Of a DNA stretch of 64,000 nucleotides, positions 23,846 through 34,232 are shown in pieces. The translations under genes and the position numbers were made by a program. The DNA comes from CAWFXC01 sp963819735. GTDB taxonomy: Bacteria > Actinomycetota > Acidimicrobiia > IMCC26256 > DASPTH01. How positions within the stretch are numbered: position 1 is the stretch's first letter; each line of letters starts with the position of its first letter. The stretch spans positions 682,001 to 746,000 of the forward strand of contig CAWFXC010000001.1 in NCBI GenBank assembly GCA_963819735.1, written 5' to 3'. The notes under the pieces are model-generated. The model worked only from the letters and a program-made list of their open reading frames with translations. It was not told the origin of the DNA and ran no database searches.

Positions 23846-24940
23846 TCAGGCGACGGGTGCTGCGACTCGCGCGAGACGCGCCGAGCGGTTGATCTCGTCG
23901 GGGAAAAGGCTGCGCGTTACGGCTTCCTCGTAGTCGACGACTCCGGAAGTCACGAGCTGCGAGAGGTTCGCCTCGAGCGTCTGCATCCCGAACTTGTTGC
24001 CGGTGCTGACGACGTTGCGCAGCTGGCTGCTCTTGCCCTCACGAATGAGATTGCGAACCGCGAACGTCGCGGTCAGCACCTCGAACGCGGCCACGCGGCC
24101 ACCGCCGATCTTGGGCAGGAGTCGCTGCGAGACGATCCCGGTGAGCGAACCCGCGAGCTGCACCCGAATCTGCGCCTGCTTGGCTCCGGGAAACACGTCG
24201 ACGATGCGGTCGACGGCTTGGCCGGCGTCGTTGGTGTGCAGGGTCGCGAAGACCAGGTGACCGGTCTCGGCGATGGTGAGCGCAGTCTGGATCGTCTCCG
24301 GGTCGCGCATCTCACCGACCAGCAGCACGTCGGGGTCCTCCCGCAGCGCCGAGCGCAGTGCCCGGGCGAAGGAGTCGGTGTCGAGGCCGATCTCCCGCTG
24401 GCTGATCGCCGCCTTCTTGTGCTTGTGCACGTATTCGAGCGGGTCCTCGATCGTGATGATGTGACAGGCCCGGCGCTGGTTCACCGCGTCGACCATTGCG
24501 GCCAACGTGGTGGATTTGCCGGCGCCCGTGGGGCCGGTCACCAGGATCAAGCCTTGGGGAAGATCGACCCAGCTCGAGAGCACCGACGGCAAGCCGAGGT
24601 CGCTGAAGCTCGGGATCCGGTACGGGATGAGGCGCAGCGAGAGTGCCACCGAGCCGCGCTGGTGATAGGCGTTGCCCCGGAAGCGGGCCTGTCCTTCCCA
24701 GTTGAACGAGAAGTCGATCTCCTTCTCGTGCTGGAAAAGATCCCAGAGCTCCCCGGCGAGAACGCCGCGGATCAGGCGGGCGGTGTCTTCCGGCCGCAGC
24801 GGTCGTTCGTCGAGCGGGACGATCTCGCCGTCGAGGCGCATCAGCGGCGGGGCCCCCGCCACGATGAGCACGTCGGTGCCCTGTCGATCCCAGAGGGTGG
24901 TGAGATAACTGTCGATGAGTGCGGTATTGACTTCGCTCAT
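23846..24940 (-). CDS. pilT: Type IV pilus retraction ATPase PilT
   Basis: 364 residues, the usual PilT length. It powers pilus retraction by disassembling the filament at the inner membrane base. Visible motifs are Walker A GPTGAGKST (near 130), the Asp box, Walker B LVGEMRDPETIQ, the His box ATLHTNDAGQAVDRIVDVFP, and the C-terminal AIRNLIRE-like motif FAVRNLIREGK that distinguishes PilT from PilB. The start ATG is preceded by AGGAGCAGGAAC. The frame is intact. It is the last gene of the pilus block, separated from the secreted-protein gene by 82 bases, and ends at a strong hairpin, so it may have its own promoter. Confidence 0.95.
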   Translation of the reverse strand: MSEVNTALIDSYLTTLWDRQGTDVLIVAGAPPLMRLDGEIVPLDERPLRPEDTARLIRGVLAGELWDLFQHEKEIDFSFNWEGQARFRGNAYHQRGSVALSLRLIPYRIPSFSDLGLPSVLSSWVDLPQGLILVTGPTGAGKSTTLAAMVDAVNQRRACHIITIEDPLEYVHKHKKAAISQREIGLDTDSFARALRSALREDPDVLLVGEMRDPETIQTALTIAETGHLVFATLHTNDAGQAVDRIVDVFPGAKQAQIRVQLAGSLTGIVSQRLLPKIGGGRVAAFEVLTATFAVRNLIREGKSSQLRNVVSTGNKFGMQTLEANLSQLVTSGVVDYEEAVTRSLFPDEINRSARLARVAAPVA

Positions 24941-25022
24941 GTTCCTGCTCCTGTTCGAACTTGTCGGTATCGATGCGATGGTTGAGTTGGTCGCGCACTC
25001 ATAGGCGTCCGTCCACGACGAG

Positions 25023-25700
25023 CTAGCCCCCGACCGGAAGGTCGGCGCACGGGCCTGACGGCACCGCGACCAGCGTGTAACCGCCGGGCGGATACCCGAT
25101 GCGAACGTCGGAGAAGTAGCTCGACGCCTGGCGCAGGTACTGCGCAGTGACCAGGTCCGGGATGGTGGCAAAGGTCCCGTTCACGGTTTCGTAGAGGTTC
25201 TCGGCGAGCTTGATCCGCTCCGAGTCGGACACGCAGGCGATCTCGCGGGCCGCGCCCACCCCGGGCAGGTTCGGAGAGGTCGGCACCGGCACCGGGCAGT
25301 AGTTCGAGTTGTAAGCCACGAGCACGGCGAGAGCCGCGGCGTAGGCCGCGTTGCTCTTCGTGACGACGGCGGCGCGGGCTTCAGCGCTCGTCGTGTGACC
25401 GAATGCCCGCAGCTCCGAGGCGAGGAGGGCCACCGGCTTGCGGGTCGATTTCGGTGAGAGGGCCCGAACCCGGTCGAGCAGCCGACCGAGCGCGAGAGCC
25501 TTGGCCGGAGTAGCCGCCGCCAAGGAGCTCGGAAGGCTGCCGGCGAAGTCGGCCAGCTGATCACAGAACTTCGATTTGGATGCGCGGGCCGTCGCCGCGC
25601 CCACGATCGGCGCGCCGAGACCGAAGCATGCCGCGACGAGCAACACGCTCAGCGTTGCGGCCATGCAGGTTCGTCGGCATGTGCGCCCGTTCACCGTCAT
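25023..25700 (-). CDS. Secreted hypothetical protein in the pilus locus
   Basis: 225 residues. The N-terminus is a signal peptide: Arg-rich start, then ATLSVLLVAACFGLGAPIVGA and a likely cleavage near ATARA. The mature part is mostly helical, Ala/Leu-rich, and has cysteines at FCDQL, NYCPVP, IACVS and GPCADL that could form two disulfides. I do not recognise the family. It sits between the major pilin and pilT in the same direction, after the pilin terminator. It may be a pilus-associated or cell-wall protein, but this is inferred from position only. Confidence 0.7.
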   Translation of the reverse strand: MTVNGRTCRRTCMAATLSVLLVAACFGLGAPIVGAATARASKSKFCDQLADFAGSLPSSLAAATPAKALALGRLLDRVRALSPKSTRKPVALLASELRAFGHTTSAEARAAVVTKSNAAYAAALAVLVAYNSNYCPVPVPTSPNLPGVGAAREIACVSDSERIKLAENLYETVNGTFATIPDLVTAQYLRQASSYFSDVRIGYPPGGYTLVAVPSGPCADLPVGG

Positions 25701-25758
25701 TCACCATTTCCTCTGCCCACGAGCCCTCCGGCTCAGGAACGAATCGGTACGGGACGGG

Positions 25759-25788
25759 CTCGGGGGTCCGGCGAACCGGACCCCCGAG
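25759..25788 (-). terminator. Terminator hairpin after the major pilin
   Basis: Perfect 13-bp arms (CTCGGGGGTCCGG and its complement) flank a CGAA tetraloop. GACGG/CCGTC can extend the stem. It lies 28 bases after the pilin stop and may let pilin mRNA be made in excess of the downstream genes. Confidence 0.7.
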
Positions 25789-25815
25789 AACCGTCTCCGT
25801 CAGCTAGCTACTCGG

Positions 25816-26191
25816 TCAAGGACCAGTGATCGTGGTCATGGCCGCGCACTTGCCGCTGCCCGTGATCGTGTAGCCCGTGCCACCACCGGTGACCGCGGCG
25901 GCCAGGCCGGCCGGGGCACCACCCTTGAGCAGACCCGCCGTGACGAGGTCCACGGTCGCGCCGTACACGCCGTTCCCACCGTCGGGGCTGGCGAAGTACC
26001 GCGTCTTCCGCGCTCTCCAGGGTCTTGCCACCAGAGTTACAGGCAGCCTTCTGGCTCGTGTCCTTGAGCCCGCCGATGGCGAGCACGACGATTGCGGCCA
26101 GAATGCCGAGGATGACGATGACGATCAGGAGCTCGACGAGGGTGAACCCGCCCTCCCCTGAACGCTTCTTCTCGAGTGAACGCTGAATCAT
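25816..26191 (-). CDS. pilA: Major type IV pilin (one-base frame break)
   Basis: The class III signal is clear: short basic leader ending in GEGG, then FTLVELLIVIVILGILAAIV with Glu5, the processing site of prepilin peptidase. The helix continues into KDTSQKAACNSGGKTLESAEDA. The annotated frame then runs into Arg-rich shadow sequence, but one base removed near 26000 gives YFASPDGGNGVYGATVDLVT, KGGAPAGLAA and a Cys near the end (GKCAAMTTI), with a stop at 25816. That yields a normal actinobacterial pilin of about 124 residues with a disulfide pair. It is in the order expected for the filament subunit of this locus. Confidence 0.85.
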
Positions 26192-26282
26192 TTGCTCTTG
26201 CCTCCCATTGAGTGAACGAATGTCGCCCGGGTGTTCTCCCGGATGACGACTTGCTGGATGTGTTGCTCCGTTGTGCCCTGCA

Positions 26283-26321
26283 GTGGTCAGGGCGATGAGT
26301 TCGTCATACGCCCTGAACCAC
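26283..26321 (-). terminator. Hairpin between the PilX-like gene and the pilin
   Basis: GTGGT, CAGGGCG and ATGA pair with TCAT, CGCCCTG and ACCAC around a GTTCG loop: 16 bp with two single-base bulges. It is 39 bases past the PilX-like stop and 92 bases before the pilin start. It may terminate the upstream operon or stabilise a processed pilin transcript. Confidence 0.55.
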
Positions 26322-26359
26322 CCCCTCCCGAACGGTCGGCTTCGAGAGACCTGGCGCGC

Positions 26360-29300
26360 TCACCGCGTGACCTTCCATGAGTGGACGACCACGGGTACTG
26401 GCGATCCGGTGGGCGCAGGCGGCTGGCCCGCGCACCCGTTGTCACAGAACTCGACATTGGCGATCACCCGCGTTGCCGTGCCGGGGATCGTTGCGGTGAA
26501 GGTCGCAGTGCGGTTCTGCGGCGTCGAGCCTGCGAGAGGAACCGTGGTGAACGGCACCTGCGTGCTGTTCGCCACCTGGTATCCGAGCATGAGCATGCGG
26601 GCGACCACACCCCGGTTGAACACCGGCACCGGGAGCAGGTCGACGGGAAGGTCGAACGCGGCCGAGGGTGCGTACGCGGTGCCCCAGAGGGTCAGCTTGC
26701 GGATGTCGCCCGGCGGAGGCGTCTGCGACAGCGGCGGCCGGGTGATCCGGATCAGTGCGCAAGCACCGTTGTACGCCGGCGAGTGGTCGGTCGGGTTGTA
26801 GTACGGCGACTGCGTGATGCACCCGCTCTCCGGGTTCAGCGCACTGGCGCCACCGGCGGGCGTGTATGTGACCGTTAGCGTGATGCCGTCGAGCGTCGGG
26901 GTCGCCGTACCCGCCGTCGCGGTGTGGCCGACGGCGTAGGCGATCGTGGCACCGTTGATCTTGGCCGGCGTGTCGAGACACCCGGTCTTCACGTCGGTGA
27001 AGGTCTGGCTCACCGGGGTGGCGTTGTTCGCGGTCGACTTGGTCACCGCCAGCGGCGTGCAGACGGCGGACCCACCCGGAGTGACGGTGATGGTCGGTGC
27101 GTTCACGAGGCCCCGCGCAGTTGTTGTGCTGCCCTCGTTGTGGGCGACGGTGAGCGACACCGAGATGTTCGTCGCGTCACTCGGCACCGCGCCGGAAGCT
27201 CCGGTGAGACCCGAGAGAGTGAGGGATCGAGTGCTGCTCGCCGTGCTGAACGCGTTCGTGGCCGCCGACGTTCCGTCGATTGCCTTGGCCGCGTTCGCGT
27301 TGTTCGGAGCAACCGCGTCGAACCCGGTGTCCGGCGGTGTGCTCGCGTTGATCGCGGTGGCGGCGCTGAACGTGGAGGTGACGGGCGTGGTGCCCTTCAC
27401 ACCGAAGAGGACGATCTCCTGCTGGTCCTGGCTCGGGTCAGCGTGCCGCAGGCTGGGCTTGTCGCACAGCTCCATCTGGCCGCTTTTCAGGTTGATGCGG
27501 CTGTCGCCACCGAACACCCACTGCACGCCGTCGGTCCAGAAGGGGTCACCGTCGTGTCGGCAGGCGCCAGGCACGTTCGGGTTCGCCGTCGGGTCGTTCG
27601 GGTCCCACGGCAGGCGAGGGTTCGAGACGTAGGTGACGTCGAGGTACAGACCGTCGAGGTGGGCGTTCGTCCCGGTGCCGGCGATGCAGCCGTTGGCGGT
27701 ACCGGTGCAGTGCGTGATCCGGTACTGGAGGCTGACGCCGTTGTTGATCTGAGCCGGGAGGCTGAAGCAGCTCGTGACGTCGACGCTGTCGGCGGCGAGC
27801 GTGGCCTGCTTGTTGAGCGTGACCGACGGGCAGGCCGCGGTGTTGGCCGGCGTGATCACCACGGTGGGTGCGTTGACGAGTGCGGGGTTGTCTTCGTTGT
27901 GCACCGCGCGGACCTTGACCGAGGTGATCGTCGCGTCATCGGGGATCGTCGTGAGCGGGTTGGTTCGCGTAACCGGACAGGGAGACACTCGCGGTTCCCG
28001 ACGTACCGGCCACCGAGTAGCTCACGTTGAGCCGGATTCCGTCGAGGGCGGCACTGGAGGCTGCGCCAGCCGCCGCGTGGCTCACCGCGTACGTGAGCGT
28101 GGGTCCGGCATTGAGCTGCGCAACGCTCAGACATCCCGCACCGAGTGTGACCGTGTCGGTCGTGAGAGCAGTGTGTGTGCTCAGTGTCTGGGTGCACCCA
28201 GGCAAGGTGACCGTGGGAGCGTTGATGCCCGCCCCCTCGCTGTGCGCCACATTCATCGTGACGGTACCGAGCGTCGCGCCGGCGGGGATCGGGGTACCGC
28301 TCGAGAATCCCGAGAGCGTCGCCGACGCACTTCCGATCCCAGCGGTGTACGACACGGTAAGCGTGATGCCGTCGAGAGTCGGCGTTGCCGTACCGGTGCC
28401 CGTGTGGGCCACGGAGTACGACACGGTCGCCCCGTTGATCTTGTCGGGGGTGTCCAGGCAGTTGGTCTTGACGTCGCTGAACGTCTGGGACACCGGGTTG
28501 GTGCTGTTAGCGGTCGACTTCGTCACGTTGAGCGAGCAGGCGGTACCCGTTCCGCCACCGCCAGGATTGATCGTGATCGTGGGTGCGTTGACAAGGCCGC
28601 GCAGAGCGCTGGTGTTTCCTTCGTTGTGCGCCACGGTCAACGACACGGTGATGTTCGTGGCGTTGGCGGGCACTGCGCCGCCATAGTTCTGCAACGTGAT
28701 GGACCGCGTGCCCGTCGTGAAGCCCGTGGTGGCGGCAGAAGTGCCGTTGATCGCACGGGCGTTGTCGGGGTTCGTGTTGAAGCCGGTATTTCCACCGGGC
28801 TGTCCGTTGCTAACAGGAGCGGCGGCGGTCAGCGTTCCTGAAGTTGTACCGGCGAGCGTCGCAGTCGCGGCAGCGCCGTCGATCACCGCGCCATTGCCAG
28901 CCGGCAGGAGCGTCGAGCTGACCGAGCCGGTCGGGTTCCAGGCGGTGGGGCCGGACGTGATGCTGCCGAGCTGCACGTCCGAGGTGATGCCGTCGATCGT
29001 CGTCGCGCTCGCCGCCGGAGCAAACCCGGTGGACGTCGCGTTCGCCGGGATCCACGGCGTCGGGCCCACGCTGGTGCCGCCGATGGTCACCGCCGTCGGC
29101 TGACCGCCGACGACCTTGGCTCGGCCATCGTTGATGGCCCATTCGTGCGAACCCGAGTTCGAGCCGCTCGCGGTGTTGGTGAAGTTGAAGTAGTACGCGC
29201 CGGGCTTGAACCAGAAGACCCGACCGGGGCACGTGGTGCCGTTCATCAGGTTGGTGAGCGCATCGGCGTCGGTGTAGGTGCCCGGGTTGAAGGTCACCAC

Positions 29301-30140
29301 GTTGCCGGCCGGGCACGCGGGAACCGTCTGCACCGCCGGTGGAGTTTGGAAGGGAAGCGCCCATGAGTTCGGTTGGGCGATCGCGGGATCGTTGAGATCG
29401 GCGTCGGCCACACCACCGAGCGGACCATCGCGATGCGTGGCCAGGCCCGGGTCGGGAGTGGGGTCAGCCTGACTGCTGGTCGCACCGCAGAGCCAATCGT
29501 ACGAGTCGTTTATCGGGTCGATGTCGTGGCACGAGGAGCGCTGCTTCACGTTGCCGTTCACGACGATGTGCTTCGCGGTCGTGGTCTGCGGGCAACCTCC
29601 CGACCAAACGTCGGAGTCGGCATCGGAGTTCACATAGACGTTGCCGGTGACGGTGAGGAGCTTGCTGTCCTGCACTTGCACAATGCCGAGCTCGCCGGGA
29701 GGAACGTTGACGCAGCCCGGGTAGGTCTGTGTCCAGGTGAGCGGCGATGTGGAGATGAATGGCGCGGTGGTGAGGATTGCGAACGGCGGAGCCGCGGTGG
29801 TCGGGATGGCCTCGCCGCTCCCGGTTCCGGGAGTACACGACACGTCGGCGAGCGCGCCGTTGACGGAAACTCCGGTCATGTTGCACGACGTCGTGCTGTC
29901 CGTGGCCCCGAGCGTTGCGTCGTTGCGCACCCGGTTGATCGCCGCGTCGACCGCGCCGTTCACCGCGTAAACGTCGTTGCGCTCATGGTTCAGGGTCGCC
30001 GACGACACCATGCCGGTGTGGATGAAGTCGAACACGAGTCCGATCAGCACCGCGAACAGGATCAGGAACGCGAGAGCCAGCGGAAGGGCGGCTCCCCGTT
30101 CGCGACAGACCCGCGGGTCCATGGAGAGTTTGTTGCGCAT
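26360..30140 (-). CDS. Very large PilX-like minor pilin with repeats (one frame break)
   Basis: About 1,260 residues across one break near 27970. The N-terminus (ERGAALPLALAFLILFAVLI) is the PilX-type pilin helix with a long membrane segment and no classic Glu5. Then come a region with VNVPPGELGIVQVQDSKLLT, a segment with TFNPGTYTDADALTNLMNGT and FWFKPGAYYFNF, and four beta-rich repeats of about 115-150 residues sharing VAHNEG-LVNAPTI, paired Cys, and PTLDGITLTVSY (near 28.5, 28.1, 27.75 and 27.0 kb). The size far exceeds ordinary PilX proteins (150-200 residues). The start ATG overlaps the PilW-like stop (TGATG) and has GAGGAG upstream. It may be a pilus-tip adhesin carried by a minor pilin. 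Confidence 0.75.
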
Positions 30141-30721
30141 CACAGTCCTCTCCTCACGGCCTCGAGGCGCGTGGTGTACTGATTGGCGCTCGCCGCGTCG
30201 CCCTGGACGAGAGTCGCGGTGATGCTGCGAAAGTTGACGCACGCGCTCGTGTCGCAAGAGAAGTTGAGCGGTTGGACCACGTGCGAGGCGACGCGTGCGA
30301 CACCGGTGACCGCCCCGTTCGCGCACGTACGGCGGTACAGGTTGGCGGCATTCGCTCCGGCGCCGCGGAAGTACGACACCGAGACCGAAGAAGTCAGCGT
30401 GTCGTCGGGTGCGGTCAACACGAGATCGACGGTTCCGGCGACGGAGCCGCAGATCGGTGATTCCGACGAGTTGACGGTCGCGCCGATCGCGCCCTGGACG
30501 TCGGGCCCGAAGTACGACGCCATCAGGTTGGCGCCGTTCGTCTCCGCGACCGCCGTCTGGGTCGCACCGGTGGTGTGGAAGCCGAAGAAGATCGCGCTCA
30601 CGATCGGCACGATGATGATGCCAGTGATCGAGATGGCGATGAGGAGCTCGATCAGGCTGACACCGCGTTCGTCGGAACGTCGGAGACGCGAGTTAGCAGC
30701 GAGGCGCGATTTGATCCTCAT
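30140..30721 (-). CDS. PilW-like minor pilin
   Basis: 193 residues with a type IV prepilin N-terminus: DERG before VSLIELLIAISITGIIIVPI with Glu5. The remaining 150 residues are a globular beta-rich domain with four cysteines (PICG, RRTCA, FSCD, ACVNF). The PilW-type assignment rests on size, the extended beta domain and location. ATGA overlaps the preceding PilV-like gene and TGATG overlaps the PilX-like gene, so the three minor pilins are translationally coupled. They likely form the priming complex at the pilus tip. Confidence 0.8.
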   Translation of the reverse strand: MRIKSRLAANSRLRRSDERGVSLIELLIAISITGIIIVPIVSAIFFGFHTTGATQTAVAETNGANLMASYFGPDVQGAIGATVNSSESPICGSVAGTVDLVLTAPDDTLTSSVSVSYFRGAGANAANLYRRTCANGAVTGVARVASHVVQPLNFSCDTSACVNFRSITATLVQGDAASANQYTTRLEAVRRGL

Positions 30722-31155
30722 GGACGCCTCTTCAGGATCTGGAGCTGCTGCGACCGGGTGTTGTCGGTGGTGGACTGCGCTCGGAGCGTGATCCGCTGCA
30801 GGCCGAGGTCATTCGAACAGGGGACGAACACCGCCGGCTCGGCGCCGTTCCAACACTCGACGGTGACCAGTGACGCGGAATAGCCGGGCCAGTTCGCCAG
30901 ATCGAGGTTGACGCCCGCCGGCGAGTAGCCGCCGGTCGTCGTCGTGGCCTCGTCGATGTACGGCGCCGCGGTCAGGCGCTCCGCATAGCTGCGCACAATT
31001 GCATCGCTGGTCACGATCTTGCGCTGGAAGTCCGACGCGATGATCGATGACCCCATCGCCGCCACGATGGCGGTGATGGCGATGGCCATGACGATGAGCG
31101 CGCCGAGCACCTCGGGGAGCGTGAAGCCCCCTTCGGGGTCGTGGGCGTCGAGCAC
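30718..31155 (-). CDS. PilV-like minor pilin
   Basis: 145 residues starting at GTG 31155. A short leader ends in EGG before FTLPEVLGALIVMAIAITAI, which has Glu5 of the type IV prepilin consensus. The globular part has a cysteine pair (VECWNG and VPCSND). It follows pilC by 6 bases and overlaps the PilW-like gene by ATGA. Confidence 0.8.
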   Translation of the reverse strand: MLDAHDPEGGFTLPEVLGALIVMAIAITAIVAAMGSSIIASDFQRKIVTSDAIVRSYAERLTAAPYIDEATTTTGGYSPAGVNLDLANWPGYSASLVTVECWNGAEPAVFVPCSNDLGLQRITLRAQSTTDNTRSQQLQILKRRP

Positions 31156-31161
31156 GCGCGT

Positions 31162-32380
31162 TCACTTCACCTTCACCTGGTTGAAGACGCCGTACATCGC
31201 CGAGACGAGCGCGATGGCGACGAAGCCGACGACCAGGCCGACGACGAGGATCATCATCGGCTCGAACAGCGCGGTCAGGCGGTCGAGCTTGTACTCGACT
31301 TCCTTGCCGTAGAAGCCGGCCGCGGTCTCGAGCTGGTCGTCGAGCGTGCCGGTGTCCTCACCGACGCGGATCATCTGGCAGACGCCACCCGGGAAGAGCC
31401 CGGTGGCCGTGATCGGAGCCGGCCATGCCCTCGCCGCGGAGCATCGCCTCGCGGGCGCCCTCGAGGGCTTCCTTGTAGATCAGGTTGCTCGTGCGCGCCG
31501 GCGGCGACCTCCATCGCGTCGGGCACCTGCACGCCCGACCGGATCATCGAGCTCGAGGATCCGGCAGAACCGCTCGACGATCGTGAACTGCACCAGCTCG
31601 CCGAGCACCGGCGCCTGCAGCAACGAACGCGGTCTCGAGCGTGCTCGCCTCGGTCGGTGCGCAGGAAGAGCCACGATCGCCACGAACGAGCGACCACGAA
31701 GCCGACGAACAGGACCACCAGTAGTTGGTGAGGAAGTTCGTGATCGCCGAGCAGGATCCGGGTCGTCAGCGGCAGCTTCGCGCCCAGCGACGAGAAGAAG
31801 TCCTTGAATCGTGGCAGCGCGAACGCCGACGATGACGGTGACCGCGATCGCCGCCACGACCAGGATCACGATCGGGTAGGTCATCGCCGACTTGATCTTG
31901 CGGCGCGCCGCTCTCGTCCCGCTCGATGTAGGCGGCGAGCTGGTCGAGCACGGCGTCGACGTGGCCGGTGAGCTCGGCCGAGCGCAGGATCGTGATGTAG
32001 AAGTCGGGGAAGACGTCGCTGTGCGCGGCGACCGCGTTCGACAGCGTCTCGCCGCCTCGCAACGCTTCGCCGACCTCGGCCAGCACCGCGCGGAACCGGT
32101 CGCTCTTGACCTCGGCCCGCAGCGTGTCGACCGCGTCGATGAGCGGGATGCCGGCCCGCACGAACGCGGCCAGCTGCCGGGAGAAGTTCATGATCTCGGT
32201 GCGGGAGACCTTCTTCTTCGTGATCTCCATCTTGAGCAGGCTGGGCCGCGGCTTCAGCGTGAGCCCGTAGAGCCCGCGATCGGCCAGCATGAGCCGGGCG
32301 TCGTTCGGGTGGTCGGCCGTGACGACACCCTTGGTGGAGCTGCCGTCGGCGGTGACTGCTGCGTACTGGAACTTCGGCAT
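31162..32380 (-). CDS. pilC: Type IV pilus platform protein PilC (many frame breaks)
   Basis: The inner-membrane platform on which PilB and PilT act. The N-terminal half is intact to about 31920: PKFQYAAVTADGSSTKGVV, the T2SSF-type RQLAAFVRAGIPLIDAVDTL and an ALRGGETLSNAVAAH motif. The rest must be pieced together from three frames: TYPIVILVVAAIAVTVIVGV near 31870, ALPRFKDFFSSLGAKLPLTT near 31800, then MIRVGEDTGTLDDQL and the last membrane helix near 31200-31350. About 7-8 single-base breaks fall in 31380-31920. The total length, about 406 residues, is normal for PilC. ATG 32380 lies 10 bases past the pilB stop. Confidence 0.85.
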
Positions 32381-32390
32381 GACGTCACTC

Positions 32391-34232
32391 CTAGAGCGGG
32401 TAGACGCTGCGAAGGATCTCGGGAATGGTGGTGACGTCTTCGGCGACCAGGCGCAGCGCCTGCGTCACGCAGCGGGCGCATGCCCTCGTCGATGGCGAGC
32501 GCCCGCATCTGCGAGTGGATCGGGTCCTCGACGATGAGCTCCCGCATTCGGTCGGTCATGCGGAGCACCTCGTACACACCGACGCGCTCCTGGTAGCCGG
32601 TGTCCGAGCAGAAGTTGCAGCCCTCGCCGTGGAAGAACGCGCGTCTTCGGCGACGCCACCGATCGACTTGTAGAAGGCCAGCTCGTCGGCGGTCGGCGTG
32701 TACGCGCGTCTTGCACTCGCTGCAGATGCGGCGCACCAGTCGTTGCCCGACCACGGCCAGCACCGACGACGCGATGAGGAACGGCTCGATGCCCATGTCG
32801 AGGAAGCGGTGGAGCGCCGAGGCCGCGTCGGTCGCGTGCAGCGACGAGAGCACGAAGTGACCGGTGAGCGCCGACTGCACCGCGATGCGGGCGGTCTCGA
32901 CGTCGCGGATCTCGCCGACGAGGATCACGTCGGGGTCCTGGCGCAGGATCGACTTGAGTCCGCCGGCGAAGGTGATGTCGGCCGCCTCGTTGATCTGGAT
33001 CTGGTTGACCGTCGGGAGGACGTACTCGACCGGGTCCTCGATCGTCATGACGTTGCGCTCGGTCGTGTTGATCTCGCCGAGCGTCGCGTAGAGCGTGGTG
33101 GTCTTGCCGCTGCCGGTCGGGCCGGCGCAGATCACCATGCCGAACGGCGAGCGCACGAGGTCACTGAAGATCTCGTGCGTGTCACGTCGGGCATGCCGAG
33201 GTCGTCGAGCCGGTAGAGCGAGCGTCGTCTTGTCGAGCAGCCGGAGCACGACCTTCTCGCCGAAGATGACCGGCGTGGTCGACGACCCGGATGTCGAGCG
33301 CGCGGCCGTCGACGCGAGGTCTCGATCTGACCGTCCTGCGCGCGGCGGCGCTCGACGATGTTCATGCCCGCCATGACCTTGATGCGGCTGACGAGCGCCG
33401 GGCCCATGTCGGCCGGCAGCGTGAGCGACGTCGTGCAGCGCGCCGTCGATGCGGATCCGCACCCGGACCTTGTCGCCCTGCGGCTCGATGTGCACGTCGG
33501 ACGCGCGGTCGCGCAGCGCCTGGGTGATGAGCAGGTTGACCACCTGCACGACCGGCGCGTTCGACGTCGACCTGCGGCGACCGTGGTCTCCTGCGAGACA
33601 CGCGCCGAGCTGGTGACCTCGAACTCCTTGATGTGCTCGGCGACGCCGGCCAGCGCGCGGTACGACTGGTCGATGGCGCGGCGAACCTCGCTCGGGGTGG
33701 CGATGAGCAGGCGCACCGGCTCCTTGACCGCACGGCCGAGCTCCTCGCGCAGCTGCGGATGCGCGGGGTCGGCGACCACGACGTAGAGCGCGCCGTCGGC
33801 GCGCCGGAGCGGGATCAGGTGCAGGCTGCGAGCGACCGACTCGCTGATCGCGCTGAGCACTTCGGCATCGGGCCGCTCACGCCGCAGATCGGCGAGCGGG
33901 ATCTGGAACTGGCGGGCCAGCACCTCGGTGAGCTCGTGCTCGTCGATCGCGCCGGCGGCGATCAGCACGTCGCCGAGGCGTGCTCCCGACTTCGTCTGGT
34001 CGAGCAGCGCGTTCTCGAGCTGCTCGCGGGTGATGGTCTGCTGGTCGACGAGGAGGTCACCCAACCGCGGGCGAGCGCCTGCGGTCTTCCCGTTGGTCGA
34101 GGCAGGCACCGGTGACGGGGCCGCGGGGCGGGCGCCATTGCCAGCTCCGTTCGCGCTCGCAGCCGAGGGCCGGGCGACGTCGACGACGACATCGCTGTCG
34201 CCCTCTCCGTCGCGCCGACGTCCCCGCCTCAC
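32391..34232 (-). CDS. pilB: Type IV pilus extension ATPase PilB with MshEN domain (many frame breaks)
   Basis: About 613 residues. Order: variable Ala/Pro tail; MshEN domain (RLGDLLVDQQTITREQL and RLGDVLIAAGAIDEHEL, each ending L-x-x-Q), a known cyclic-di-GMP-binding fold; N2 domain; ATPase core with Walker A GPTGSGKTTTLYATLG, Asp box, Walker B ILVGEIRD, and the SSLHATDAASALHRFLDMGI segment; a tetracysteine zinc site (CSECK and CNFCSDTGY). The C-terminus ends PEILRSVYPL. Frame breaks cluster between 32470 and 33590. GTG 34232 is chosen because it joins the intact N-terminal frame; an ATG at 34251 is out of frame with it. It is the first gene of the pilus operon. Confidence 0.88.

Noticed and set aside
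26924..28030. Plus-strand 368-codon frame over the pilX-like gene
   Set aside because: Antisense shadow of a repeat-rich gene, Arg/Val-rich, no domain.
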